A DNA stretch of 64,000 nt from an uncultured Saprospiraceae bacterium (lineage in GTDB: Bacteria; Bacteroidota; Bacteroidia; Chitinophagales; Saprospiraceae): contig CALKJD010000113.1 of the NCBI GenBank assembly GCA_937995755.1, forward strand, positions 1 to 64,000, written 5' to 3'. The notes beneath the pieces were generated by a model. The model was not told the DNA's origin. It did not search any database and saw nothing but the letters and a program-made list of their open reading frames with translations. Positions 45,816 to 55,574 of this stretch are shown in pieces. The first letter of the stretch is position 1, and every line of letters starts with the position of its first letter. Made by a program: the position numbers and the translations under genes.

Positions 45816-45922
45816 TATCAACCTGTAGATCTAAAGTGCCTACTTAATCGCTATTATGACGGAAGTGATACGGTCTAACTAGCGATAATTCACTATGTTC
45901 GCGCAAATTTTCAATTACTACT

Positions 45923-46474
45923 ATGCGCATATTCACGCTCTTAGCTTTTATAGCTTTACTTTCATCTTGTACTCAGAAGAAGACTCTTATTATTGATAAT
46001 CCTACACGAAAGCCAATCGAAGTCAAATTTGAAGAAGGCCATGAGAGGACTGTAGCCGCTAAAAGTCAGGAAAGGATAGTAATCACTCAAGCTAGCACGA
46101 CAGTCTATCTCAATGGTGAGAAAGTAGGCGATGTTACATTCGATTCAGAAGATGAATACCTACTCAATCCTACACTCTCTAATTATTACATAGAAGAAGT
46201 AGCTTATGGTGGAGGTATGCATTCAACCGCTAAAGGGACTAAAAACGATATTGTACAGACTAAGCTAATGTTTGATGATATACCCTTTGAAGGATATGTT
46301 CGTAAGGATAATAGTCTACTCATTACTAATGTTTGGAAATATGGTGTTGACGATGATTTGCCATCTTTAAAGGATAATCAGACACCAAGTGTGAAGCGTA
46401 AGCTCTACAGAGAAGTCGATTTTGAACGACATGCCAAAAAACTCTATTATGATGCCTTAAGAGAGGCTCAATAA
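45923..46474 (+). CDS. Hypothetical lipoprotein
   Basis: 183-residue predicted lipoprotein with a clear signal (LLAFIALLSSCTQKK, Cys16). A beta-rich stretch near residues 20-75 (IIDNPTRKPIEVKFEEG, STTVYLNGEKVGDVTF) resembles a small carboxypeptidase-regulatory/PEGA-like fold. No family is recognised for the rest. TATGTTCG about 30 bases before the start is a -7-box-like sequence with one mismatch. Transcribed toward the tamB-like gene, which starts about 190 bases later. Confidence 0.6.
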   Translation: MRIFTLLAFIALLSSCTQKKTLIIDNPTRKPIEVKFEEGHERTVAAKSQERIVITQASTTVYLNGEKVGDVTFDSEDEYLLNPTLSNYYIEEVAYGGGMHSTAKGTKNDIVQTKLMFDDIPFEGYVRKDNSLLITNVWKYGVDDDLPSLKDNQTPSVKRKLYREVDFERHAKKLYYDALREAQ

Positions 46475-46663
46475 ACACTCATTTCAGTAGTGCTGCTCAT
46501 TGAGAATTGAATGGTTTTACCCATAATTTAGTATGTTAAACTAAGTTTGATAATTTTCACTCTTTCAGCGCGGTTAAACAATCGTTAAAATAGGTTGTAT
46601 TTTGTGTGATCTTAGAGGTTTAATGAGTTATATAAGCGTAACTTAATGCGATTATATTTTTAG

Positions 46664-49600
46664 ATGGAAGAAAAAGAAAGAGAAGATAATATCAAATCAA
46701 GGTTTGCTTGGCGTAAGTGGATCTGGAGATTGGTATTTTTTATAATCGCCTTTCCATTTATTCTATTTTTATTGTTACAGGTTCCTGTAGTGCAAAACTG
46801 GTCTGTCGATCGACTTACGAGTTACTTTTCAAATAAAATGAACACCAAGGTAGAAATCGATAAAGTCGACCTTTCTATCTGGAGAGGACTAGAGCTAGAT
46901 GGCTTTTATGTTCAAGATAGGAGTGGAGATACATTGATCTACTCTGAGCACTTGGAGATCGGATTTCAAAAAAGTCTATTTTCCGTGTTTTCTGGAAATC
47001 TGTTACTCAACGATATTAGATTGGTCAATGGTCATGTGCATATCGTCAAACGGAAGAATGAAAGCAAGAGTAATATGGAAACTTTGCTGGCTAGTCTTGG
47101 GTCTGGTGCAAAATCAGATGATGATGAGCCAGGCGGTCAGTATAATCTTGATCTTAAGATCGTCCAACTCAAGAATGTCCATTATCAGATAGAAGACGAA
47201 AATTTAGGTAGGTCGCAGAGTTATCAGATTACAGAGGGTGTAATCGAGTTTGACAAGGTAGATCTCGGTGATGGAAACATCAATGTAAAAAGAATCTTCT
47301 TGGATAGACCAGATATTGTAATTTCTAGAAACAAGCAAGAAGTTATAGTCATCAATGATGTGACAGGACAACTGGATACTATATTAGTAGAGGCTCCAGT
47401 AGTTGATACTTCTATATTGCTTATCACAGTAGATGAGTTAGAAATTTTAGAAGGTACATTTAAGCGATTCGATGAACGTTCTGCTCGAAATGGTGAATAT
47501 CCGAATAGCTTAGATATAGCAGATATGGAGTTGACAGACCTCAATCTTAAGTTTACAGATCTGCATTATTCTAGTGATCTTGATATTACTTTGGGAGTAG
47601 AGTATCTGACTATGGAAGATCAGAGAGGCTTTGCAATTAATGAGATGTCTGCAGATTCAATATTGATTAATAGTAGAGGAATAAATTTTAAAAATTTCAA
47701 ATTCCAAACGAATAATACGGATATTGATAATGACCTCTCGATTACCTATAATGAGTTTTCTGATTTTAATAATCTTACGAATCGAGTATTTTTTAAAGCT
47801 GATTTTAATGAAGCTAAAGTGGGACTTGGGGATCTTACCTACTTCATTAAAGACTTAAATAAGAATAAGTTTTTCATAAATAATAAAGGCCGACAAATTG
47901 TTTTGGATGGAAAGTATTATGGACGAATTAATAAACTGAGTGGAAGAAATGTCAAATTGTATTTCGACAAAGGATTGCAATTGGAAGGATCGTTTGATAG
48001 TAGAAATATCTCTAACGGAGAGAAGGCCTTGATCAATGTTAAAGTAGAAAGACTGACCACCAATGTTAATTTTTTAGAGCAACTAATCCCTGGGTTTAAG
48101 ACTCCTGATAATTTTGAGAAGATTGGAGACTTTAATTTTTCAGGAAGGTTCGATGGATATTTCAAAGATTTTGTGGCGTTTGGATCTCTCGATACCGAAT
48201 TGGGTAGAGCGGATCTAGATATGCGATTGGATATAAAGGATGGTACGCGTAATGCTAACTATTCAGGTGAGATGGGTTTAGTAGATTTCGACCTAGGTGC
48301 TTGGACGGATGATGCTAATTTTGGAGTCGTAAGTTTCAACTCTAAAGTATCTAATGGTAAGGGACTTTCATTAGAGACAGCATTTGCTAATTTAACCGCT
48401 AAGGTAGAGTCATTTGATTTTAAGGGATATACATATGATGATTTTATCCTTGATGGACAATTGAAGAAAAATAAATTTGAAGGGATATTTAAAATTGATG
48501 ATGAAAATGCCAATTTTGAATTTGATGGTAATATTGAACTTCGAGAGGGTAGACCTTATTTAGATTTTAAAGCGGATATCAAAACCTTAGATCTTACCCA
48601 ACTTAACTTGGTCGACGAAAAGTTGGCCATGAGTGGTAATTTAGATATCAATATGAATGGTAAAAGCGTAGATGATCTTTTTGGAAATTTACTCGCTTCG
48701 AACCTTAAAATACAACGGAAAGATTCTATTTATATCTTAGATACCATATCTGTAATAAGTACAGCCAAAGGTATAGATGGTAGACTATTAGAAATTTATT
48801 CTGATATTGGAACGGCAAGTATCGATGGAAATTTTCAGTACAAGAACGTAGTCAATGCGGTAAAACAAATAGCCAAAAATAATTATCCTTTCTATACTAA
48901 AAATTGGACGCCTGTAGGTCATGTGGCGGATCAGAATTTTAATTTTGATATCCACATCAAAGACAGTAAAAATATATTTGCTTTAGCCGGTGCACCTAAG
49001 TTGAGTATCAAAGATATGAGAGCTAAGGGTAGTGTTGGTAATGATGAGGGAGAGATTGCGATTACATCTTCGATGCCATACGTAGGTTATGACAAGTATC
49101 AAATATTTGGAGGTCAACTTAACTTTAATAGTATACTTAATGATGGTTCGCTACTGATGACGATCGACTCTAGTTTGGTAGGAGGTAAATCATTTAATCC
49201 TATTGATATCAATGTTGATATGAAAGGAGATACGATCAATTTAAATCTAAGTACAGACGGTATAATAGACTCTGTGGAACGTCTGGATCTTATTGTTCAA
49301 GTGACTCCTCATGAGAGAGGAGTTAAGTTACACTTAGAAGACAAGGAGTTGATCATGCTAGGTAATAAGTGGCAATTTAGTGATGATAATAGTATAGTGG
49401 TTGGGAAAGATTATTTAGATATAAATAATTTATCGTTGACCGATGACACTAAAAAAATAGTAGTTAAAGATCTCGATAATGAAGGTGTAGAATTACAACT
49501 GGAAAATGTCGATCTAGCAATGGCCAATCCATTCATTAATTACGATAAAATGGCCTTTGGTGGAATTACAGATATGTCTCTGCAAGTGCATAAGATGTAT

Positions 49601-51529
49601 TCAGCGGCTCCAGTTATCTCAGGAAATATTTCAATCGATAATTTTCTAATTAATAATGATGACTTTGGAAATTTAGAAGTTGATATAAGTAAGACCAACT
49701 TTAACCCTTATGAAGGATTAATTTCACTCGTACACCCTGAACACTCTATTAAATCAAGTATAACATTTGATCAAGAAAACAATACCCTTGATGCTACACT
49801 CAAGGCTAGAGATCTACCTATTAGAATATTTGAGTTTATCATTACAGATGGAATATCTGAAACGGTAGGAAAGGCAGATGCAGATATCACGCTCACAGGA
49901 CCTTTGGATAATCTGGATCTTAGAGGAGATGGATTACTTAAGGATGGAGCGGTGAAAGTTGATTATTTAGGATCGAAATTTTTCTTTGATAATCAACCTA
50001 TTGCGATTACTAGAACCTTTCTTGATCTAACTGATGATTTTATAACAGATAGTGAAGGTAATGTGGGATTAATCACAGGAGGTATAAGACATGACCTGTT
50101 TAGTGATTTTGTGATGGATCTTAATATCACAGCGGATAATGCGATAGTATTAAATACCACAAAGCGAGAAAATCCACTGTATTATGGATATGCGCAAGGG
50201 AAGGTAAGTGTGGATTTTGCAGGTCCATTTGATAGAGCAAACTTAAAAGTAGAGGCCGTAACTGGTCCTAATACAGTGTTGAATGTACCCGTTAGTTATT
50301 ATCAAGAAGGCTATGATGAAAGCTTTGTGAAATTTGTGGATCGTAATAATTTGGATAATCAAGAGATCACAATTATCAATAGTAATGATAACTATAAGAT
50401 CAAAGGACTTAATATAGAAATGAATGTAACGCTTACTCAAGATGCTGAGATGCGAATTATTTTTGATGAGTCTCGTCAAGATATCTTAGAGGGTAGAGGC
50501 AACGGAGCAGTGCAAATGTATATCGATAGATTTGGTGCTTTTGATGTGTTTGGCGAATACGAAATAGCCAATGGTCAATATCTATTTACATCAGGTGAGT
50601 TTGTTAAAAAACCGTTTATAATTAAGCCTGGAGGTGTGATTAGATGGAACGGAGATCCGCTAGATGCCATATTGGATATTGATGCCAATTATATCGTTCG
50701 TACACCATTATATATATTTTTAGCGGAGTATCTAGCTGCTGAAACTGCGGCTGAGCAAGAAGCAAGAAGTACGCAAACCACTGAGCTTATACTAGATTTA
50801 ACAGGTACGATATTCAAGCCTATAATTAATTTTGATATCGCCTTTCCAGATCTTCAAGGTGAACTCAAAACTTACGCAGACAGTAAACTTAGAACATTAA
50901 GAACCAACGAAATCGCACTGAATAATCAAGTCGTCCAATTAATAGTATTTCAAACCTTCTTGAGTAGCGATGGGGCGGCAACATCTGGCGTTTCTAATTC
51001 ATCTTTATTGACGAGTGCGGCAGGAAATACTTTGAGTGAGCTAGTAAGTAATCAATTATCTAATTTACTCACAGGTCTTCTTAGTGAAGCACTTTCTGAT
51101 AATGGATTGATATCAGGTATTGATTTTAAAGTGGGACTTAGAAATAATTCAGGTGTATACTCTTCTAATACTGGAGCACTCGATTTCAATGAAGTAGAGG
51201 TAGACGGTCGTACAAAATTCAGATTTCTAAACGAAAGAATGAGTCTCAAAGTAGGTGGCAACTTTGTACGAAATGAAGATGTCATTGGAGGCTTAGGAAA
51301 TTATATAGCTGGTAATGTAGTGCTAGAATACTTTCTTACTGATGAGCGCAAGCTTAAAGTAAGAGTATATGGTACTTCAGATATTGATTTTCAGTCTACC
51401 TCAAGACGAGGAAAATACGGTTTCGGATTTGGATACCGTACGCAATTTGGCACCTTGTCTGAGTTTCAAGATGGTCTGAGGGATGCTGTAAAAGAAGTAA
51501 TAGATTCTGAAAAGGAAAGTCCCAATTAA
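46664..51529 (+). CDS. TamB-like translocation/assembly module protein
   Basis: 1621-residue envelope protein. One N-terminal transmembrane helix (about 22-42) anchors it in the inner membrane; the rest is a very long, repetitive beta-rich region without cysteine or helices (LDLKIVQLKNVHYQIED-like units). It ends in a DUF490/TamB C-terminal domain (about 1200-1560: GQYLFTSGEFVKKPFII and PLYIFLAEYLAAE). Such AsmA-like proteins form hydrophobic grooves across the periplasm for lipid transfer to the outer membrane or help insert barrel proteins. TamA is not adjacent; the small Omp85-like protein at 10218 is a distant candidate partner only. Length is normal for Bacteroidota members. Confidence 0.9.
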   Translation: MEEKEREDNIKSRFAWRKWIWRLVFFIIAFPFILFLLLQVPVVQNWSVDRLTSYFSNKMNTKVEIDKVDLSIWRGLELDGFYVQDRSGDTLIYSEHLEIGFQKSLFSVFSGNLLLNDIRLVNGHVHIVKRKNESKSNMETLLASLGSGAKSDDDEPGGQYNLDLKIVQLKNVHYQIEDENLGRSQSYQITEGVIEFDKVDLGDGNINVKRIFLDRPDIVISRNKQEVIVINDVTGQLDTILVEAPVVDTSILLITVDELEILEGTFKRFDERSARNGEYPNSLDIADMELTDLNLKFTDLHYSSDLDITLGVEYLTMEDQRGFAINEMSADSILINSRGINFKNFKFQTNNTDIDNDLSITYNEFSDFNNLTNRVFFKADFNEAKVGLGDLTYFIKDLNKNKFFINNKGRQIVLDGKYYGRINKLSGRNVKLYFDKGLQLEGSFDSRNISNGEKALINVKVERLTTNVNFLEQLIPGFKTPDNFEKIGDFNFSGRFDGYFKDFVAFGSLDTELGRADLDMRLDIKDGTRNANYSGEMGLVDFDLGAWTDDANFGVVSFNSKVSNGKGLSLETAFANLTAKVESFDFKGYTYDDFILDGQLKKNKFEGIFKIDDENANFEFDGNIELREGRPYLDFKADIKTLDLTQLNLVDEKLAMSGNLDINMNGKSVDDLFGNLLASNLKIQRKDSIYILDTISVISTAKGIDGRLLEIYSDIGTASIDGNFQYKNVVNAVKQIAKNNYPFYTKNWTPVGHVADQNFNFDIHIKDSKNIFALAGAPKLSIKDMRAKGSVGNDEGEIAITSSMPYVGYDKYQIFGGQLNFNSILNDGSLLMTIDSSLVGGKSFNPIDINVDMKGDTINLNLSTDGIIDSVERLDLIVQVTPHERGVKLHLEDKELIMLGNKWQFSDDNSIVVGKDYLDINNLSLTDDTKKIVVKDLDNEGVELQLENVDLAMANPFINYDKMAFGGITDMSLQVHKMYSAAPVISGNISIDNFLINNDDFGNLEVDISKTNFNPYEGLISLVHPEHSIKSSITFDQENNTLDATLKARDLPIRIFEFIITDGISETVGKADADITLTGPLDNLDLRGDGLLKDGAVKVDYLGSKFFFDNQPIAITRTFLDLTDDFITDSEGNVGLITGGIRHDLFSDFVMDLNITADNAIVLNTTKRENPLYYGYAQGKVSVDFAGPFDRANLKVEAVTGPNTVLNVPVSYYQEGYDESFVKFVDRNNLDNQEITIINSNDNYKIKGLNIEMNVTLTQDAEMRIIFDESRQDILEGRGNGAVQMYIDRFGAFDVFGEYEIANGQYLFTSGEFVKKPFIIKPGGVIRWNGDPLDAILDIDANYIVRTPLYIFLAEYLAAETAAEQEARSTQTTELILDLTGTIFKPIINFDIAFPDLQGELKTYADSKLRTLRTNEIALNNQVVQLIVFQTFLSSDGAATSGVSNSSLLTSAAGNTLSELVSNQLSNLLTGLLSEALSDNGLISGIDFKVGLRNNSGVYSSNTGALDFNEVEVDGRTKFRFLNERMSLKVGGNFVRNEDVIGGLGNYIAGNVVLEYFLTDERKLKVRVYGTSDIDFQSTSRRGKYGFGFGYRTQFGTLSEFQDGLRDAVKEVIDSEKESPN

Positions 51530-51565
51530 AGTATATACCAAGTAGTTATTAATAATCCAATATTA

Positions 51566-52660
51566 CTATTTTATAATATCCGACAGCTTGTTTGTTTTTG
51601 ATCTCAACAAATGATCAGCAAGTACATTAGCTGCCATAGCTTCTACAATAGGTACTGCTCTAGGTACTACACATGGATCATGTCTGCCTTTACCCGTTAC
51701 AGTGACAGCATTGCCAGTTTCATCTACTGAAGATTGATCTTGCATAATCGTCGCTACTGGCTTAAATGCTACTCTAAAGAATATATCCATACCATTAGAG
51801 ATTCCACCTTGTATACCTCCTGAGTAGTTAGTTGATGTCTTTACTTTACCATGGTCGTCAGTATAGTACGCATCATTGTGTTCGCTCCCTTTCATTGTCA
51901 CAGTGTCAAATCCACTTCCATAATCAAAACCTTTTACCGCATTGATACTGAGCATTGCTTTGCCTAGATCTGCGTGTAGTCGATCATATACAGGTTCTCC
52001 TAGTCCAACAGGTGTTCCTTTGATCACGCACCTTATTAATCCTCCTACCGTGTTTCCTTCTTTTCTGATTTGTTTGATGTACTCCTCCATTTCAGCGGCT
52101 GCTTGTGGGTGAGCGCATCGCACTATATTACTTTCGATTACTTCTGAAGTGGGATTATCTACATCCGGAGCTATAATATGTCCCACTTGAGATACATATG
52201 CCGTGATATCTACACCGAGATGCTTAAGCAATAGTTTGGCTATAGCTCCTGCAGCTACTCTTGCTGCAGTTTCTCGAGCTGAAGATCTTCCTCCACCTCT
52301 ATAGTCACGGATACCATATTTTGCGGTATATGTATAGTCCGCATGAGAAGGTCGATACTTATCCGCGATGTGACTGTAGTCTTTAGATTTTTGATTTTGA
52401 TTAGCAATCCAGATAGCTAAAGGCGTGCCTGTACTGATACCATCCATCGTACCCGAAAGTATCTCACAAGTATCAGGTTCCTTTCGCTGTGTAACGATTG
52501 CACTTTGCCCTGGTCTTCGTCTGGCTAACTCAGATTCAATAAAGATTTTATCGATCACTAAGCCTGCCGGACAGCCTTCGATTACTACTCCTATACCTGC
52601 GCCATGAGATTCACCAAAGCTTGTAAATTGCCATATCTTTCCAAATGTACTTCCTGCCAT
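51566..52660 (-). CDS. aroC: Chorismate synthase
   Basis: 364-residue FMN-dependent enzyme that converts 5-enolpyruvylshikimate 3-phosphate to chorismate, the last common step to Phe, Tyr, Trp and folate. Conserved motifs: [19 protein letters not shown] at the N-terminus, [34 protein letters not shown], and [13 protein letters not shown]. Length is typical. Converges with the tamB gene; the adjacent membrane MutS-like gene is upstream on the same strand after about 30 bases. Confidence 0.97.
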   Translation of the reverse strand: MAGSTFGKIWQFTSFGESHGAGIGVVIEGCPAGLVIDKIFIESELARRRPGQSAIVTQRKEPDTCEILSGTMDGISTGTPLAIWIANQNQKSKDYSHIADKYRPSHADYTYTAKYGIRDYRGGGRSSARETAARVAAGAIAKLLLKHLGVDITAYVSQVGHIIAPDVDNPTSEVIESNIVRCAHPQAAAEMEEYIKQIRKEGNTVGGLIRCVIKGTPVGLGEPVYDRLHADLGKAMLSINAVKGFDYGSGFDTVTMKGSEHNDAYYTDDHGKVKTSTNYSGGIQGGISNGMDIFFRVAFKPVATIMQDQSSVDETGNAVTVTGKGRHDPCVVPRAVPIVEAMAANVLADHLLRSKTNKLSDIIK

Positions 52661-52691
52661 ATATCAAAGGTACCGATATTCATAGCGAGTA

Positions 52692-54479
52692 TCAAATAAT
52701 CTCCATCTTCTTCATGATGTAAGTGGCACTCTTATTTTTGCACACACCATTACGTAACTTATAGTCGAAGACGAGCTCGCCATCTTGAATCTCTACTTCA
52801 AAATTTTTATTGATCAACTGAGTAGGGTACTCAGCAGTAGTATCACATACTTTTAAATCATGCGTAGCTATAGCTCCGATTACATTCTTAGAGATTAACT
52901 TTTTAATTACTTCTACAGTTCCTTGCCTTTTATCATCAGAGTTGGTCCCTCTTAGTATCTCATCTAGCAGGATGAATGTTAGTTTGTTTTCCGCGGCATC
53001 CATTACCTCTTTGAGTCTTTTTACTTCAGCAAAAAAGTATGATTCGTTATCAGATAGAGAGTCGGATAATCTCATCGATACATAGATATCAAGAGGGTGT
53101 ATGTTTGCTGAAGTGGCACATACAGGCGCTCCAGCACTAGCTAATACCATATTGATTCCGAGGCTTCGTAGAAAAGTGCTTTTGCCTGACATATTTGAAC
53201 CTGTTAATATGATGAACTTTTGATCGGCAAATACTACATCGTTACAAACTCTTACATCATCGGGTAACATGGGATGACCAAGATCGCTAAACATGATCTC
53301 TTCTTTAGTATTAAGTTTTGGATAGGCGTATGTAGGATTATTGAAGGCAAAGTTAGCTAGGCTATTCATGGCTTCAACTTCTCCCACTACTTCCAGCCAG
53401 TCATTTATCATAGGGGCATATGTAACCTTCCATTCTTGTAATCCTCTTAGAGTATGTACATGGTAGAGACTCATACCATTAAAGATGATGGCTCCCATAG
53501 GATTGTGCACCGAATCCATCTGTTGGAAAAGTCTTGAGAGTTTGGCTATATGTAGACTAGCAGATTCATTTTCAGATAATAGTCGATTTTGAAGATCTTT
53601 AAGTTTAGCTGATTGGAATGATTGATTTTCAAACAGATACAATAATTGACTATACTTTTGTATCGACTTATTAATCTGAGATTCTCCAAGGATCTCATCC
53701 TTTATTTGTCTATAATGTTGGCCGAGTATTCCGAGATTGATAAGAAACAGAAACGCAAAACTCAATCTAGGTATATCTCCTCCAATAAAAACGTATGCGA
53801 GTAATGAGATTACCGTAAGTATTGGAAATAGATAGCTGATAATCTTCATTAGGGAAGAATGTGGTTTTGCTGCAGTCTTGGTCCAATTGATGAGTGTATT
53901 ATAAGTGTCATTTGTATCATCGCTAGCCATGGCCAAAGCGAGTACTTCTTGGCGCCATTCCATCTTGTTAGATAGCTCTTGTACAGCTTCTTGTTGAGCG
54001 ATGATATCTTCGTTAGATAATCTATTGCTTAGGTAATGCGCTAGTCGTCGACTACCTACATATGTTGCAGTTCTATTGAGTCTATGAAATAAAGAATGAT
54101 CGCCAAATATATCTAGATCGTATGTGTATGGATGTTTAGGTTGAATATGTTTTTTGCCATCTGCAAAGGGAATTGATGTTCGTTCGAGATAGTCATGCTC
54201 ATTTTGATTGATGTCAGCTAGCGCTTTATTGATTCTCATTTCTTGTGCTAGTCTCATATGCCTATTGATCAATATGAAAAAAGCTATCGCTGAAGTAATA
54301 GCTATAACGATCCATTGCGTGGCGCCTTCGCTTCTTATCATAAAATACAGAGAAAGAAGAAATATCACGACCAAAATGATACGTATGGTACTCATCACAT
54401 TGTACCGCTGCTTTTGCTGAAGAAATAGAGAATGAAACTGATCTAATCTTGTCTTGTATATAGGGTTTTGTATTGCCAA
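52692..54479 (-). CDS. Membrane-associated MutS-family ATPase
   Basis: 595-residue protein with the MutS ATPase (domain V) in the C-terminal third: Walker A TGSNMSGKSTFLRSLG and Walker B FILLDEILRGTNS, then AIATHDLKVCD. The N-terminal mismatch-recognition domain is absent. Two pairs of hydrophobic helices (about 30-75 and 205-250) make it membrane-bound, as in the Bacteroidota MutS-related family. It is therefore not a mismatch-repair MutS; a role in DNA or membrane transactions is open. The start is TTG at 54479: no in-frame ATG exists upstream before a stop, and the first ATG lies at residue 28 inside the conserved region. Confidence 0.82.
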   Translation of the reverse strand: MAIQNPIYKTRLDQFHSLFLQQKQRYNVMSTIRIILVVIFLLSLYFMIRSEGATQWIVIAITSAIAFFILINRHMRLAQEMRINKALADINQNEHDYLERTSIPFADGKKHIQPKHPYTYDLDIFGDHSLFHRLNRTATYVGSRRLAHYLSNRLSNEDIIAQQEAVQELSNKMEWRQEVLALAMASDDTNDTYNTLINWTKTAAKPHSSLMKIISYLFPILTVISLLAYVFIGGDIPRLSFAFLFLINLGILGQHYRQIKDEILGESQINKSIQKYSQLLYLFENQSFQSAKLKDLQNRLLSENESASLHIAKLSRLFQQMDSVHNPMGAIIFNGMSLYHVHTLRGLQEWKVTYAPMINDWLEVVGEVEAMNSLANFAFNNPTYAYPKLNTKEEIMFSDLGHPMLPDDVRVCNDVVFADQKFIILTGSNMSGKSTFLRSLGINMVLASAGAPVCATSANIHPLDIYVSMRLSDSLSDNESYFFAEVKRLKEVMDAAENKLTFILLDEILRGTNSDDKRQGTVEVIKKLISKNVIGAIATHDLKVCDTTAEYPTQLINKNFEVEIQDGELVFDYKLRNGVCKNKSATYIMKKMEII

Positions 54480-54541
54480 AGTATTTGCTCTAAGTGATTC
54501 AATTTGTTAATGCGCTTGTCGTAATCCAATGATACAACGGA

Positions 54542-54901
54542 TTAGATGCGATCATGATCTGTCTTCGTCATTTCATGTACTATCTCACCAGTATGCTTAG
54601 TACTTGTTGGTTCAAATAGAAGTAAATGTACTTCCTCTTCAGCTATAGGTTTGTGTTCTATGCCTTTAGGAATTACTAGCATTTCGCCTTGGTGTAATGT
54701 AATTGTGCGATCGCGAAATTCTAACTTTAGGGTGCCTTTTATAATCAAGAACATTTCATCTTCATTAGCATGATCATGCCAGACAAACTCTCCTTTGACT
54801 TTCGCTATTTTTACATCTTGGCCGTTGAGTTGACCTATGATTTTGGGAGTCCAGTACTCTTCAAAAAGATCAAACTTCTCAGCTATATTGACTTTTTCCA
54901 T
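54542..54901 (-). CDS. Cupin-domain protein
   Basis: 119-residue single-cupin protein with the two cupin motifs: FVWHDHANEDEMFLIIKG (metal-binding His, His, Glu) and PKGIEHKPIAEEEVHLLLFE. Small cupins of this type bind a divalent metal and may act as isomerase, dioxygenase or sensor; no substrate can be assigned. Located between the MutS-like and MiaE-like genes on the same strand, with gaps of 60-65 bases. Confidence 0.8.
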   Translation of the reverse strand: MEKVNIAEKFDLFEEYWTPKIIGQLNGQDVKIAKVKGEFVWHDHANEDEMFLIIKGTLKLEFRDRTITLHQGEMLVIPKGIEHKPIAEEEVHLLLFEPTSTKHTGEIVHEMTKTDHDRI

Positions 54902-54965
54902 AAGGGGTAATCTTTGCTGTAGATAATCGAAGTGGTGAATCCCTATGCTTAACGAAGAAACTAGT

Positions 54966-55574
54966 TTAATGCATTCTATCTGCTCTAGGCTTCAATGTTT
55001 TCATGAGTTCTTCTTCGAAATCTAAATATTGTTGCCATCTATTTTTTACAAATTCATCATCTTCAGCATAATGGTATGCAAGATCTAAGAACATGCGATA
55101 ATGTCCAGCTTCTGATACCATAAACATATGGTAGAATTCTCTTAATTCTGGCTCTGAAATATTTAAAGATAATAATCGAAAACGCTCACAACTCCGTGCT
55201 TCTATAAGTGCAAAAGCGAGTAGCGCATCTATTAATGCCGTTTTACGACTTCCGTCTTTTTTCTGAAACTTACGAAGTGCAACTACATATTCATCGTTGC
55301 GTTGTTCGCCCAATTTCATTCCACGCTTTTCCATTTCTGCAATGACTAACCTGAAATGTCCCCATTCTTCTGTCACCACTGGAGAAAGCTCGTTTACAAG
55401 TCTAGTATGTTGTGGATATTTTTGGATGAGAGATATGCACGAGGTAGTGGCTTTCTGCTCACAGAACGCATGATCTGTCAAGATTTCCTCTAGACTTATC
55501 TCAGCCATATTGGCCCATCTAGGATCTGTAGGCAATTGTAAACCTAATTTATATTTTGTCTTTGTTTCACTCAT
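54966..55574 (-). CDS. miaE: tRNA 2-methylthio-N6-isopentenyladenosine hydroxylase, MiaE-like
   Basis: 202-residue ferritin-like di-iron monooxygenase that hydroxylates the isopentenyl group at A37 of tRNA (ms2i6A to ms2io6A). Iron ligands fit the ferritin-like E...ExxH pattern: DHAFCEQKATTSC, VVTEEWGHFRLVIAEM, ARSCERFRLL and SEAGHYRMFLDLA. The function needs MiaA and MiaB products, which are not in this window. The ATG overlaps the stop of the upstream hypothetical gene (TAATG type), so they are coupled. Confidence 0.85.
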   Translation of the reverse strand: MSETKTKYKLGLQLPTDPRWANMAEISLEEILTDHAFCEQKATTSCISLIQKYPQHTRLVNELSPVVTEEWGHFRLVIAEMEKRGMKLGEQRNDEYVVALRKFQKKDGSRKTALIDALLAFALIEARSCERFRLLSLNISEPELREFYHMFMVSEAGHYRMFLDLAYHYAEDDEFVKNRWQQYLDFEEELMKTLKPRADRMH

